Part shown: positions 52,105 to 60,660 of the stretch, piece after piece
How the letters are laid out: the number at the start of each line of letters is the position of its first letter
How positions within the stretch are numbered: the stretch's first letter is position 1
NCBI GenBank assembly: GCA_016714495.1
Contig: JADKDU010000003.1
Coordinates: 310,001 to 374,000, forward strand
Direction of reading: 5' to 3'
Length of the DNA: 64,000 nucleotides
From: Hyphomonadaceae bacterium
Lineage (GTDB): Bacteria; Pseudomonadota; Alphaproteobacteria; Caulobacterales; Hyphomonadaceae
The notes under the pieces: generated by a model
What the model was told of the DNA's origin: nothing
Databases searched by the model: none
The model's input: only the letters and a program-made list of their open reading frames with translations
Program-made: the position numbers and the translations under genes

Positions 52105-52272
52105 CTACTTGTCGTCTTTCAACGTGACGCCGCGCTTCTTGAGCGCTTCGCGCAGCAGGAACTCGATTTCGGCATTGACCGAGCGCAGGTCCTGCGACGC
52201 AAGGCGTTCGATCGCGGCGTGGAGCGCCGGATCGAGCCTGAGAGGGAACGCTTTCTTGCCGGGCGAAGGCAT
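52105..52272 (-). CDS. Ribbon-helix-helix (Arc-like) DNA-binding protein
   Basis: 55 aa from ATG 52272 (MPSPGKKAFPLRLDPALHAA). KAFPLRLDPALHAAIERLA is the beta strand and first helix; SVNAEIEFLLREALKKRG is the second helix, the Arc/MetJ layout. Directly downstream of the SPFH gene (23 nt) on the same strand, so a candidate repressor of that unit. Its stop abuts the ada stop on the other strand. Confidence 0.8.
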   Translation of the reverse strand: MPSPGKKAFPLRLDPALHAAIERLASQDLRSVNAEIEFLLREALKKRGVTLKDDK

Positions 52273-52295
52273 GGGCCGCCTGTCTTGTCTTGGGC

Positions 52296-53210
52296 CTAGT
52301 AGAGCGAGCCCGCATTGACGACGGGCTGCGCCTCGCGATCGGCGCACAGCACCACCAGGAGGTTCGACACCATGGCCGCCTTACGTTCATCGTCCAGCGT
52401 GACGATGTCGCGCTCGGATAGTTGCTGCAGGGCGCTTTCCACCATCGACACTGCGCCCGTCACGATTTTGGCGCGCGCTTCCAGCACCGCTTCAGCCTGC
52501 TGCCTGCGCAGCATTGAGGATGCGATCTCCGGCGCATAGGCCAGATGGGAAAGTCGCGCCTCGTCAACCGCAAGGCCTGCAATCGCGACACGCTCCTGCA
52601 GACGCGCAGCCAACATCTCGCCCACCTTCACGCCATCGGCGCGCAGCGTGGGTTCAGCTTCCTCGCCATGGTCGTAAGCAAAATGCGACGTGATCTCGCG
52701 CAGAGACGTCTCAATCTGGATGTTCACGAAGGTCTCGTAATTGTCGACGTCGAAAACTGCCTGGGCGGTATCGACAACGCGCCACACGACAACCGCCGCG
52801 ATCTCGATCGGATTGCCCTTCTTGTCGTTGACCTTCAACGTCTGCGAGGTGACGTTGCGCACGCGCAGTGAAATTTTCTTGCGCGAGTACCAAGGCACGA
52901 CCCAGCGCAGGCCAGGGGTTTTGTCCGTGCCCTTATAGTTCCCGAACAGCGTGATCGCCGCGCTCTCATTCTGCTGCAGGGAATAAAGCCCGGACAGAAC
53001 CAGAACCGACAAAAGTGTGATTGCGATGCCACCGACGATGTGCAGGACAATCGACAGATCATCCCCCACACCGGTTTCTCCAATGACGATCCCCTGAATC
53101 ACCATAGCTGCTGAAGCGAGAAACCCCGCAAGCGCCAGCACGAGCAGGAAGCCGCCGCTTCCGGTGCTTGCAGGCTTTTCCTGCGTTCTCTTGTGGCTGA
53201 TCACAGTCAT
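52296..53210 (-). CDS. SPFH/Band 7 domain membrane protein
   Basis: 304 aa from ATG 53210, directly after GAGGACGTCA; longer readings run through the regulatory palindromes. Two N-terminal transmembrane helices (about 20-45 and 52-76), then the SPFH domain: NESAAITLFGNYKGTDKTPGLRWV, RNVTSQTLKVNDKKGNPIEIAAVVVWRV, TSLREITSHFAYDH, LQERVAIAGLAVDEARLSHLAYAPEI, and a helical tail. SPFH proteins scaffold membrane domains or regulate proteases. Co-transcribed with the RHH gene. Confidence 0.88.
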   Translation of the reverse strand: MTVISHKRTQEKPASTGSGGFLLVLALAGFLASAAMVIQGIVIGETGVGDDLSIVLHIVGGIAITLLSVLVLSGLYSLQQNESAAITLFGNYKGTDKTPGLRWVVPWYSRKKISLRVRNVTSQTLKVNDKKGNPIEIAAVVVWRVVDTAQAVFDVDNYETFVNIQIETSLREITSHFAYDHGEEAEPTLRADGVKVGEMLAARLQERVAIAGLAVDEARLSHLAYAPEIASSMLRRQQAEAVLEARAKIVTGAVSMVESALQQLSERDIVTLDDERKAAMVSNLLVVLCADREAQPVVNAGSLY

Positions 53211-53225
53211 TGACGTCCTCCACGT

Positions 53226-53257
53226 GCGATATCGCAGTGATATCACTTTGATATTGA
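53226..53257. promoter_or_regulatory. Array of three GATATC-type palindromes at 11-bp spacing
   Basis: GATATC at 53228-53233, GATATC at 53239-53244 and GATATT at 53250-53255. The first two are the centres of perfect palindromes (GCGATATCGC and AGTGATATCACT). A TTGACA-like -35 for the SPFH gene is at 53268-53273 on the minus strand, so the array covers the region between -35 and start codon. It also lies 52 nt from the divergent gene start. Confidence 0.65.
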
Positions 53258-53308
53258 CTCCTGGCGCTGTCAAGGACATTGTCGCTAGCCGGACGAAGGA
53301 GTGAGACG

Positions 53309-53521
53309 ATGGACGCAATGTTGATGCTGTGGCTGATATTGGCCATCGTCGCGCTGCTGGTTGAGATGCTGGTGGTCGTGGCCATCGCGCGCGGGATGGA
53401 GAAGGGACATCCCGCGATCAGGGCGCATATTCCAGGCGCCCTCGCCAGGGCTCTTGGACTTCAGGCTGATCCGTTTGCACCAGATACGGGCACGGACACT
53501 GAAAAGCGGAAAGACCGCTAG
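53309..53521 (+). CDS. Small single-span membrane protein, divergent from SPFH gene
   Basis: 70 aa from ATG 53309 with GAAGGAGTGAG in front. Helix AMLMLWLILAIVALLVEMLVVVAIARG (about 3-29), then a charged cytoplasmic tail (MEKGHPAIRAHIPGALARAL, DTGTDTEKRKDR). No family recognised. It shares the GATATC intergenic region with the SPFH gene, so co-regulation is plausible. Confidence 0.65.
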   Translation: MDAMLMLWLILAIVALLVEMLVVVAIARGMEKGHPAIRAHIPGALARALGLQADPFAPDTGTDTEKRKDR

Positions 53522-53571
53522 ACGAAAATCGCCCGCCCCAGCGCAAGCTGCTTCCCAGCCGGAAAATTGCG

Positions 53572-53721
53572 TTACTCGGCCAGAGGCTCGGATTGAGCGA
53601 CGCTCGCAACCTGCTCGGTCGCCGCCGCTTCCACATCGTCGCGCGACATGTCCTGCATGGCGTACCACGCGCCCGCCATCGCCATGACGGCGGCGGTGAA
53701 GAGGATCGAAGCCTGGTGCAT
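53572..53721 (-). CDS. Very small membrane protein
   Basis: 49 aa from ATG 53721, behind a good GGAGG. MHQASILFTAAVMAMAGAWYAM is a single hydrophobic helix or uncleaved signal; the rest is acidic (DDVEAAATEQVASVAQ). No family recognised. It lies downstream of the YcxB-like gene on the same strand. Confidence 0.5.
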   Translation of the reverse strand: MHQASILFTAAVMAMAGAWYAMQDMSRDDVEAAATEQVASVAQSEPLAE

Positions 53722-53816
53722 GCGGGCCTCCGCGTCGTCCCCGCCTGGGCGACGGTTACCGTAGACGCAACCATGCCTACCCGTGGTGAACATCCAGTTC
53801 AGCCGATCCGTGAAAT

Positions 53817-54359
53817 TCAACCGATCACGCTACGCGCGCGGGCTTCCGGCGTCAGTTTTTGCAGCGCCCACGCTACAAACTCCCGCTGGGCGTCACTTGA
53901 CTGAAACCTCCGCGCCGGCAGAAAATTGGCGTTTGGCCCCAGAACGATCATCACCATCCCGTCCAGCGCAATGATCCGGTCGACGCCCGCCCATTTCTGG
54001 AAGGCGTCGAAATGCTCGGCGTAGATGCGAAATCCATGCTCCTCGAAGGCATATGTCACCTGCCGCCCTTCTAGGCTGGCGACGCCGGACAGACGCGCAA
54101 AACGCCTGCGATTGAGCCATGGCGCCGCAAGCCGGATGTAGGCCAGCAACACCACGCCGGCGCCGACGATCACGGTCGCGCTCAGGTCACCCGGCCACAA
54201 AGTGAAATAGGCGTGTGCAGAAAACGCCAGATAGGCGATGGCTGGAAGGACGATTGCCCAGGAGGCGGCGCGGTCTCCGCCATAAAGCGTGCGATGCAGC
54301 AACCGCCGGCTGCGCGCCGCCTCCGCTCCGCGATAATCTAGAATGAATTCTTTCTGCAC
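53817..54359 (-). CDS. YcxB-like membrane protein
   Basis: 180 aa. Starts with MQKEFILDYRGAEAARSR and has two transmembrane helices (about 33-53 and 62-80). A C-terminal cytoplasmic domain is VTYAFEEHGFRIYAEHFDAFQKWAGVDRIIALDGMVMIVLGPNANFLPARRF, the YcxB pattern of a PH-like domain. Function unknown. Between infB and the small membrane gene. Confidence 0.75.
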   Translation of the reverse strand: MQKEFILDYRGAEAARSRRLLHRTLYGGDRAASWAIVLPAIAYLAFSAHAYFTLWPGDLSATVIVGAGVVLLAYIRLAAPWLNRRRFARLSGVASLEGRQVTYAFEEHGFRIYAEHFDAFQKWAGVDRIIALDGMVMIVLGPNANFLPARRFQSSDAQREFVAWALQKLTPEARARSVIG

Positions 54360-54393
54360 GACGGGATTTTGCCCGCCGCCGTCAAATGCTCAA

Positions 54394-54423
54394 GAGGCGC
54401 CGCTCCAGCTGGAACGGCGCCTC
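54394..54423 (-). terminator. Hairpin terminator after infB
   Basis: 9-bp perfect arms GAGGCGCCG / CGGCGCCTC (54394-54402, 54415-54423) with most of the 12-nt loop also pairing (TCCAG/CTGGA). Minus-strand 3' side is TTGAGCATTTG, a weak U-tract. 26 nt past the infB stop, so it closes the rimP-infB operon before YcxB. Confidence 0.6.
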
Positions 54424-54449
54424 CCGAAAAAGTCCGACTGCACGCTGAC

Positions 54450-57218
54450 CTAGTCCAGCTTCCGCTCGATGAGCTCAACCTGGAAGCATTCGATCTGGTC
54501 GCCTTCGCGGATGTCCTGATAGTTCAGGAAGGCCATGCCGCATTCCATGCCCTGCTTCACTTCCGGGACTTCGTCCTTGAAGCGCTTCAGGGTGGACAGC
54601 GTGCCCTCGTGGATCACGACGTTGTCGCGCAGCAGGCGGACGCCCGAACCGCGACGCACGATGCCTTCGGTGACACGGCAGCCGGCAACCTTGCCCGCTT
54701 TCGAGATCGAGAAGACCTGCAGGATTTCCGCATAGCCCAGGAAGGTCTCGCGACGTTCCGGCGCCAGCATGCCCGAGAGCACGCCTTTCACGTCGTCGAT
54801 CAGGTTGTAGATGATCGAGTAGTAGCGAATTTCGACGCCTTCACGCTCGGCCAGATCGCGCGCCTGCTTGTTGGCGCGGACGTTGAACGCGATGATCGGA
54901 GCGTTGGCGCCGGCAGCAAGCTGCACGTCGCTTTCCGAAATACCGCCCACTGCGCCAAGTACGACGCGTGCGCGGACTTCGTCGGTCGACAGCTTCTCGA
55001 GCGCCTGCGTGATCGCCTCGACCGATCCCTGCACGTCACCCTTGAGGATGAAGGCGGCTTCCTTGAGTTGGCCGCCCGTCGCCGAGCCGCCCTCTTTCAG
55101 GCGAGCCAGCATCTGGTCGAGCGAGGTACGCATGCCCGCGCCCGACTTGTTGCGCTTGGTGCGAACACGGTAGTCGATGATCTCGCGCGCACGCGCTTCG
55201 GAGTCGACGACCACGAATGCATCACCCGGATCGGGCGAGCCATCGAGGCCGAGGATTTCAACCGGCGTCGCCGGGCCTGCTGTTTCCAGCGTCTGGCCGC
55301 GCTCGTTGTTCAGCGCCTTCACGCGGCCCCACTGCGCGCCAGCCACGACGATGTCGCCGCGCTTCAGCGTGCCGCGATTCACCAGCACCGTCGCCACCGA
55401 TCCACGGCCCTTGTCGAGCTTGGATTCGATGACCACGCCGTCGGCGTCGCGATCGGGGTTGGCCTTGAGTTCCAGAATCTCGGCGAGCGCCGAGATCGTC
55501 GCGGTGAGTTCGTCTAGCCCGGTTTTCTTCAGCGCCGAAACCTGAACGGCCGGCGTCTGGCCGCCCATGGCTTCGACCTGCACGTCGTATTGCAGGAGCT
55601 GCGTGAGAACCTTGTTCGGATCGGCGTCGTGCTTGTCGATCTTGTTGACTGCCACGATGATCGGCGCACCGGCCGCTTTCGCGTGCTGGATCGCCTCGAT
55701 CGTCTGCGGCATCACGCCATCGTCCGCCGCCACCACGAGGATGACGATGTCTGTAGCGTTGGCGCCGCGGGCGCGCATCGACGAGAAGGCCGCGTGGCCC
55801 GGCGTGTCGAGAAAGGTGATCTTCTCGCCGGATTTCAGCTGAACCTGATAGGCGCCGATGTGCTGGGTGATGCCGCCGGCCTCGCCCGACACCACGTCGG
55901 TCTGGCGCAGCGCATCAAGCAGCGAGGTCTTGCCGTGGTCGACGTGACCCATCACGGTCACGACTGGCGGGCGCGGATCGAGGTGATCGTCATGGTCGTC
56001 ATGGCCTTCAAGGCCAATCTCGACATCCGACTCCGCCACGCGTTTCACGGTGTGGCCAAATTCCTCGACGATCAGCTGGGCGGTATCCGCATCCAGCACG
56101 TCAGTCGAGCGCACGAGTTCGCCCTGCTGCATCATGAACTTCACGACGTCGGCCTGACGCTCGCTCATGCGGTTCGCTAGGTCGGCGACCGTGATCGATT
56201 CTGGCAGGATGACCTCGCGCGCGACTTTCTCAGCGCCGCCGCCAGCCATTTTCAAACGACGTTCACGCTCGCGTTCACGCGCACGTTTTACCGCGGCGTA
56301 GGAACGTTGCTTATCTTCGTCGTCTCCAAGAGCGGCCGAGATCGTCAGCCTGCCTTGGCGGCGCTTGGGTTCGTCCTTGCGTACAGGGCGGGCTTCGCCG
56401 GTTGGCTCGTCGCCTGACGACTTCACACGTTTGACGCGGCCGCCAAGTTCGGACAGCGGCGTCAGTTCATCGGGATCCAGCGGCGCAAGCGGACGCGGAC
56501 CGCCGGGACGGCCCGGAGGACCACCCGGGCGCGCAGCTCCACGATCGCCACCCGGAGCGCCGGGGCGCGGGCGATCGCCTCCCGGACCACCCGGACGCGG
56601 AGCGCCAGGACCACGCGGGCCCGCATCGGGGCGAACGCGAACAGCGCCGCCCGGACCACGCGGAGGAGCGCCAGCGCTTGTGCGCGGCGGAGCTCCGCCC
56701 GGACCACGGCGGAAGCCCGTGTCACGTTCGGCGCCGCGGTCGCCACGACCGCGCGCGCCACGATCTTCTTCTTCAACCGGCGGGGCGACTTCGCCACGTG
56801 CAGTCGCTTCGATGCGACGCTTTTCTTCGTCGGCCAAACGGCGCGCTTCTTCGGCGCGACGCTTGTTGGCTTCGTCAAGAGCTTCCTGCTCGATCTTGCG
56901 GCGCTCTTCGTCCGCGCGGCGCTGGGCGATCGCCGCCTGGCGCGCCTTCAGCTCCTGCTCGGACAGGCCGGATTTCTGTAACGCTTCCTGAGCGGCTGTC
57001 AGCTTTGGCGGAGCTTCAGCGACTTTCTCAGGCTCAGCAGGTTTGACAACCTTCGGCTTGTCGCCGGGCGTCACCACAACCACGCGTTTTTTCTTTGTCT
57101 CGACGACGACCTGCTTGGAGCGGCCGTGCGAGAAGCTCTGCTTCACGGTGCCTGAATCCGCCCGCTTGAGAGTCAGCGGCCGACGTCCAGTGTTGTCCGT
57201 GTCCTTGGTATCGCTCAT
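54450..57218 (-). CDS. infB: Translation initiation factor IF-2
   Basis: 922 aa. N-terminal IF2-associated segment, a Lys/Arg/Glu helical stretch (95-145), a Gly/Pro/Arg-rich linker (about 150-245), then an IF2_N domain (340-390), G domain with GHVDHGKT at 424-431, DTPGH at 471-475 and NKID at 525-528, and C-terminal beta-barrel and fMet-tRNA-binding domains ending ELIERKLD. Positions fMet-tRNA on the 30S subunit. Its ATG overlaps the ylxR stop by 4 nt. Confidence 0.97.
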   Translation of the reverse strand: MSDTKDTDNTGRRPLTLKRADSGTVKQSFSHGRSKQVVVETKKKRVVVVTPGDKPKVVKPAEPEKVAEAPPKLTAAQEALQKSGLSEQELKARQAAIAQRRADEERRKIEQEALDEANKRRAEEARRLADEEKRRIEATARGEVAPPVEEEDRGARGRGDRGAERDTGFRRGPGGAPPRTSAGAPPRGPGGAVRVRPDAGPRGPGAPRPGGPGGDRPRPGAPGGDRGAARPGGPPGRPGGPRPLAPLDPDELTPLSELGGRVKRVKSSGDEPTGEARPVRKDEPKRRQGRLTISAALGDDEDKQRSYAAVKRARERERERRLKMAGGGAEKVAREVILPESITVADLANRMSERQADVVKFMMQQGELVRSTDVLDADTAQLIVEEFGHTVKRVAESDVEIGLEGHDDHDDHLDPRPPVVTVMGHVDHGKTSLLDALRQTDVVSGEAGGITQHIGAYQVQLKSGEKITFLDTPGHAAFSSMRARGANATDIVILVVAADDGVMPQTIEAIQHAKAAGAPIIVAVNKIDKHDADPNKVLTQLLQYDVQVEAMGGQTPAVQVSALKKTGLDELTATISALAEILELKANPDRDADGVVIESKLDKGRGSVATVLVNRGTLKRGDIVVAGAQWGRVKALNNERGQTLETAGPATPVEILGLDGSPDPGDAFVVVDSEARAREIIDYRVRTKRNKSGAGMRTSLDQMLARLKEGGSATGGQLKEAAFILKGDVQGSVEAITQALEKLSTDEVRARVVLGAVGGISESDVQLAAGANAPIIAFNVRANKQARDLAEREGVEIRYYSIIYNLIDDVKGVLSGMLAPERRETFLGYAEILQVFSISKAGKVAGCRVTEGIVRRGSGVRLLRDNVVIHEGTLSTLKRFKDEVPEVKQGMECGMAFLNYQDIREGDQIECFQVELIERKLD

Positions 57219-58054
57219 TCACTCACTTCAGTTGCAGGCAGTTCGGTTGAAGCCAGCGCGGCCGGAGGATCGCCCCCGGAAACACGGGCCTGGGTGTCGT
57301 CACTATTCTGTCGCCCCGTAGCGCTGCTCGGTTGCCAACCGGGCAACCAGACACGCCGGAACCCGGAAAGCCTTTCGAGCTCCCCCCTCCAAGCGTGCGC
57401 TATACGGCCATATTTGACGCAAGCGTGTATCACACGGTCGCGCCCCAAGGCCATGCCCAAATCACTGGCTAAAAAACAGCCAACAACAGGCGGAAGTTCA
57501 AGGCTTCCGGCCGGTTTGCCCGCCTCGTCCAGGTCTGGCGTATGAAGCCCCCGTACCAGGGCCAAAACCTTGCCCCGCTGGTCTTCGGAGCCGTCGGACG
57601 CCTCCACCAAGAATGCGGGAGCCGCCTTGCGGACTTCCTCGCGCACCTGCTCGAAACCCAATATGAGGTCGCCGGCGCGCTTTACCATGCCGAGCTGGTC
57701 AAGAATTCTTTTTGCCAGCAGCAACTCGATCTGATCAGCCAGGTCGGGCGCCACTTTTACCTGCTTCTTGAAGGCGCGGTTGAACGCGCCCTTCTTAATA
57801 GCAAGCTCGACTGCCTCGCGGGAGGACGTGACCCACGCCCCCCTGCCGGGCAGCTTGGCGGCGAGATCCGGCGTCACCTGATTGTCCGGCGACAGGACGA
57901 AACGGATCAACTCGCTCTGCTCGCGCCGCCCCATCGTGACGATGCAGCGGCGCTCGGGGTCACGCGCACCCGCCTTGCCGGCGCGGGGCGGACCCGCGTC
58001 GGTTTCGACGGCTTCGATGCCGTTCAGCTCGCCATCACTGGTCGCTTGAGGCAT
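57215..58054 (-). CDS. YlxR (DUF448) RNA-binding protein with L7Ae-like second domain
   Basis: 279 aa. The YlxR domain near 30-110 is RRCIVTMGRREQSELIRFVLSP, PDLAAKLPGRGAWV, AIKKGAFNRAFKKQVKV. A second domain, 110-240, has LGMVKRAGDLILGFEQVREEVR and VVGCFLASDLGMALGRDRVIHACVKYG, an L7Ae/L30e-like RNA-binding fold fused as in other alphaproteobacteria. The last 40 residues are low-complexity. Between nusA (20-nt overlap) and infB. Confidence 0.9.
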   Translation of the reverse strand: MPQATSDGELNGIEAVETDAGPPRAGKAGARDPERRCIVTMGRREQSELIRFVLSPDNQVTPDLAAKLPGRGAWVTSSREAVELAIKKGAFNRAFKKQVKVAPDLADQIELLLAKRILDQLGMVKRAGDLILGFEQVREEVRKAAPAFLVEASDGSEDQRGKVLALVRGLHTPDLDEAGKPAGSLELPPVVGCFLASDLGMALGRDRVIHACVKYGRIAHAWRGELERLSGFRRVWLPGWQPSSATGRQNSDDTQARVSGGDPPAALASTELPATEVSE

Positions 58055-59750
58055 TCGCCCCCTTCAGATTGAACAGTTCGTCGCCACGGCTGCGTGCCGT
58101 ACCGCCTTGTGGCTCGCCGCCGGCCGCATCGAGTTCGGCTTCTTCCGCATCCAGCGCTGCAGCGCGGGCCGCCAAAGCCTCCTCCAGCGCCTGCGGTTCG
58201 ACCCAGCCAGCCGCAACGCGCGCCTTGAGGATGAACAGTTCGGCGTCGTCACGAGTCATTTCGCCCTTGGTGAGCAGGCCCGGCATCATTTTGGGTTTGC
58301 CGTCCGGACCCGGCTCTTTCCAGCCAACGAGATCGTCCGGTACAAGGCCAGCGAGGTCGTCGATGGTCTTGACGCCATTCTCGCCGAACTTCACGGTCAT
58401 CTGCGGCGTCACGCCTTCCATGTCTGCAACTTCGTCGGCGACGCCGAGTTCGCGGCGCCTGGCGACCAGCTCGGCCGTCAGCTTCTCGAGGTATTCACGC
58501 GCGCGCTGCTGAAGTTCGCCCGCGACTTCCTCGTCAAAGCCTTCGATCGAGGCAAGCTGCTCGATCTCGACATAGGCGATCTCTTCGACTGTCTCGAAGC
58601 CTTCGGAGGCCAGCAGCTGGGCCAGCGTCTCATCGGCGTCCAAGGCCTTCTGGAACAGATCGGTACGCTCCTTGAATTCGCGCTGACGACGCTCGGAATC
58701 CGCGGATTCCGTCATCAGATCGATCTGCCAGCCCGTGAGCTGAGAGGCGAGACGCACGTTCTGGCCGCGGCGGCCGATCGCCAGTGGGAACTGGCTTTCT
58801 TCCACGACCACTTCAACGCGGCCTTCTTCCTCATCGATCACGACCTTGGAGACTTCCGCCGGCTGCAGCGCGTTGACGATGAACGTCGCATCGTCGCCCG
58901 ACCACGGGATGATGTCGATCTTCTCGCCGCCGAGTTCCGACACGACCGCCTGCACACGAGCGCCGCGCATACCGACGCACGCGCCGACCGGGTCGATCGA
59001 ATTGTCATGGCTGAACACGCCGATCTTGGCGCGCGAGCCCGGATCACGGGCGCAGGCCTTGATTTCGATCACGCCTTCATAAACCTCAGGAACTTCCTGG
59101 GCGAACAGCGCGATCATGAAGCTGGGGTGCGAGCGCGACAGGAAGATCTGAGGGCCCTTGGCTTCAGCCGAAACCTTGTAGAGGTAGGAGCGGACGCGAT
59201 CGCCCGTGTTGAAATTCTCGCGCGGAATGCCGTCATTGCGGCGGATAACGCCTTCGGCCTTTCCAAGATCGACGATCACATGACCGTATTCGACGCGCTT
59301 CACCGTGCCGTTGATGATCTCGCCGACGCGATCCTTGAAATCGTTATACTGGCGGGCGCGCTCGGCTTCACGAACCTTGCCCGTGATCACCTGTTTCGCG
59401 GTCTGCGCGGCGACACGGCCGAATTCGAACGGCGGCAGTTCTTCGCGAAATTCGTTGCCGACTTCAGCGTCGGAATCCATCTTCTTGGCTTCGGCGAGCG
59501 TTAGCTGCGTGACCGGATTCTCGACAGTCTCAACGACCGTCTGCACGCGCCACAGGCGGGTTTCACCGCTATCTGCGTTGATTTCGGCGCGGATGTCGTG
59601 CTCCAGGCCGTAGCGCGAGCGCGCCGCTTTCTGGATCGCCTCTTCCATCGCCTCTAGCACGATGCGCTTGTCGATGGATTTCTCCGCCGCGACCGCGTTC
59701 GCGATCTGCAGGATCTCCAGCCTGTTTGCCGAAACTGCTCCGGTAGCCAT
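58035..59750 (-). CDS. nusA: Transcription termination/antitermination factor NusA
   Basis: 571 aa. N-terminal RNA polymerase-binding domain (LEILQIANAVAAEKSIDKRIV), S1 domain (VGEIINGTVKRVEYGHVIVDL), two KH domains (KIGVFSHDNSIDPVGACVGMRGARVQAVVSEL and GRRGQNVRLASQLTGW), then two C-terminal helical repeats and an acidic Ala/Glu tail. Modulates pausing, termination and antitermination. Starts 3 nt after rimP. Confidence 0.97.
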   Translation of the reverse strand: MATGAVSANRLEILQIANAVAAEKSIDKRIVLEAMEEAIQKAARSRYGLEHDIRAEINADSGETRLWRVQTVVETVENPVTQLTLAEAKKMDSDAEVGNEFREELPPFEFGRVAAQTAKQVITGKVREAERARQYNDFKDRVGEIINGTVKRVEYGHVIVDLGKAEGVIRRNDGIPRENFNTGDRVRSYLYKVSAEAKGPQIFLSRSHPSFMIALFAQEVPEVYEGVIEIKACARDPGSRAKIGVFSHDNSIDPVGACVGMRGARVQAVVSELGGEKIDIIPWSGDDATFIVNALQPAEVSKVVIDEEEGRVEVVVEESQFPLAIGRRGQNVRLASQLTGWQIDLMTESADSERRQREFKERTDLFQKALDADETLAQLLASEGFETVEEIAYVEIEQLASIEGFDEEVAGELQQRAREYLEKLTAELVARRRELGVADEVADMEGVTPQMTVKFGENGVKTIDDLAGLVPDDLVGWKEPGPDGKPKMMPGLLTKGEMTRDDAELFILKARVAAGWVEPQALEEALAARAAALDAEEAELDAAGGEPQGGTARSRGDELFNLKGANASSDQ

Positions 59751-59753
59751 TCC

Positions 59754-60419
59754 CTACTCCTTGTTGTCCGACGCCGGGCCTTGATCCGCGTCGTCAGACT
59801 CTTCGTCAAAATCCTCATCGAGGTCGTCGACCTCGACGGCGTCAAAATCCTCGTCCGCGAATTCGCCTTCGATCGCGATGTCTTCTTCGTCTTCCTCTTC
59901 AGCGCCCTCGACCGGGGCCTGGCCTTTGGCCCGCGCGGCCTGGATCAGCATGTCGGTCAGCACCATGGTCGCCTTCGACATGTCGGCGACATTGAGCTTC
60001 GCCGCCCCGCCATCCTTCAGGTCCAGCTCCACCACGCCATCCATTTCGCTAACGATCGCGCCATGGAAACGCTTGCGCCCGTCGATCGTCGGCGTGCTTA
60101 GCTCAACCCTGATCTCATGACCGATCCACTTGGCGAAATCGCCAACCCGCGTCAGCGGCCGATCAATACCAGGCGAAGACACTTCCAGCGAATACTCGCT
60201 CGAGATCGGATCTTCCGCTTCCAGCACCGGCGAAATCGCCCGCGAGAGCCTGGCGCAGCGCGCCACCGTCATCGTGCCGTCCGGGAGCTCCGCCATGATC
60301 TGCAGCGTCGGTGTCTGCGAACCCGTCACGCGCACCCGCACAATATCGAGGCCGAGGCTCGCCGCCACGGGCTCGATCATGTCGAGAATCCGGATTTCAA
60401 GTTCGCTCAGCGCCCGCAT
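59754..60419 (-). CDS. rimP: Ribosome maturation factor RimP
   Basis: 221 aa, with a long acidic tail beyond the usual length of about 150 (EGAEEEDEEDIAIEGEFADEDF, DLDEDFDEESDDADQGP). Core: AASLGLDIVRVRVTGSQTPTLQI, RLSRAISPVLEAEDPISSEYSLEVSSPGIDRPL. Needed for 30S subunit maturation. First gene of the rimP-nusA-ylxR-infB operon. AGGA lies about 11 nt upstream of the ATG. Confidence 0.94.
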   Translation of the reverse strand: MRALSELEIRILDMIEPVAASLGLDIVRVRVTGSQTPTLQIMAELPDGTMTVARCARLSRAISPVLEAEDPISSEYSLEVSSPGIDRPLTRVGDFAKWIGHEIRVELSTPTIDGRKRFHGAIVSEMDGVVELDLKDGGAAKLNVADMSKATMVLTDMLIQAARAKGQAPVEGAEEEDEEDIAIEGEFADEDFDAVEVDDLDEDFDEESDDADQGPASDNKE

Positions 60420-60466
60420 CAGGGGTGCGTTTCCTTTGTACTGGCCCGAAAATCGGGTCCGAAATG

Positions 60467-60502
60467 CGAAGCGGCGGCCCAGTTCCCGGGGCCGCCGCTT
60501 CG
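60467..60502 (-). promoter_or_regulatory. Perfect 14-bp hairpin in predicted rimP leader
   Basis: Arms 60467-60480 and 60489-60502 (CGAAGCGGCGGCCC and its exact complement), 8-nt loop. On the minus strand a second small stem follows (CCCGATTTTCGGG, about 60447-60459), then the ribosome-binding site. No strong T-tract, so more likely an RNA-processing or regulatory structure than a terminator. Confidence 0.6.
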
Positions 60503-60525
60503 ATGTGAGAACTGGTTCGAGCCGG

Positions 60526-60554
60526 CATATAGGCGCTTATACTTGACCTGTCGA
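60526..60554 (-). promoter_or_regulatory. rimP: Predicted promoter of the rimP-nusA-infB operon
   Basis: Minus-strand -35 TCGACA (60549-60554), 17-nt spacer, -10 TATATG (60526-60531). It would give a leader of about 100 nt containing the 14-bp hairpin. Matches are partial, as is usual in this class. Confidence 0.45.
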
Positions 60555-60660
60555 GGGGTAAGTGCTCGACGCCTTGCGCGCCAGTTTTGCCGCCAGGTCG
60601 GTCTTTTGCCCGTGATAACCATGGAGTACGCGTGCGTCGGTCAAATTAGGAGCAGCCGAC

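Noticed and set aside
56470..56730. Repetitive Gly/Pro/Arg codons in infB
   Set aside because: The IF-2 linker is normally low-complexity in this class; not a separate repeat element.
60514..60523. GGTTCGAGCC, like a tRNA T-loop, near the rimP promoter
   Set aside because: No matching acceptor, D or anticodon arms or CCA end could be drawn around it.
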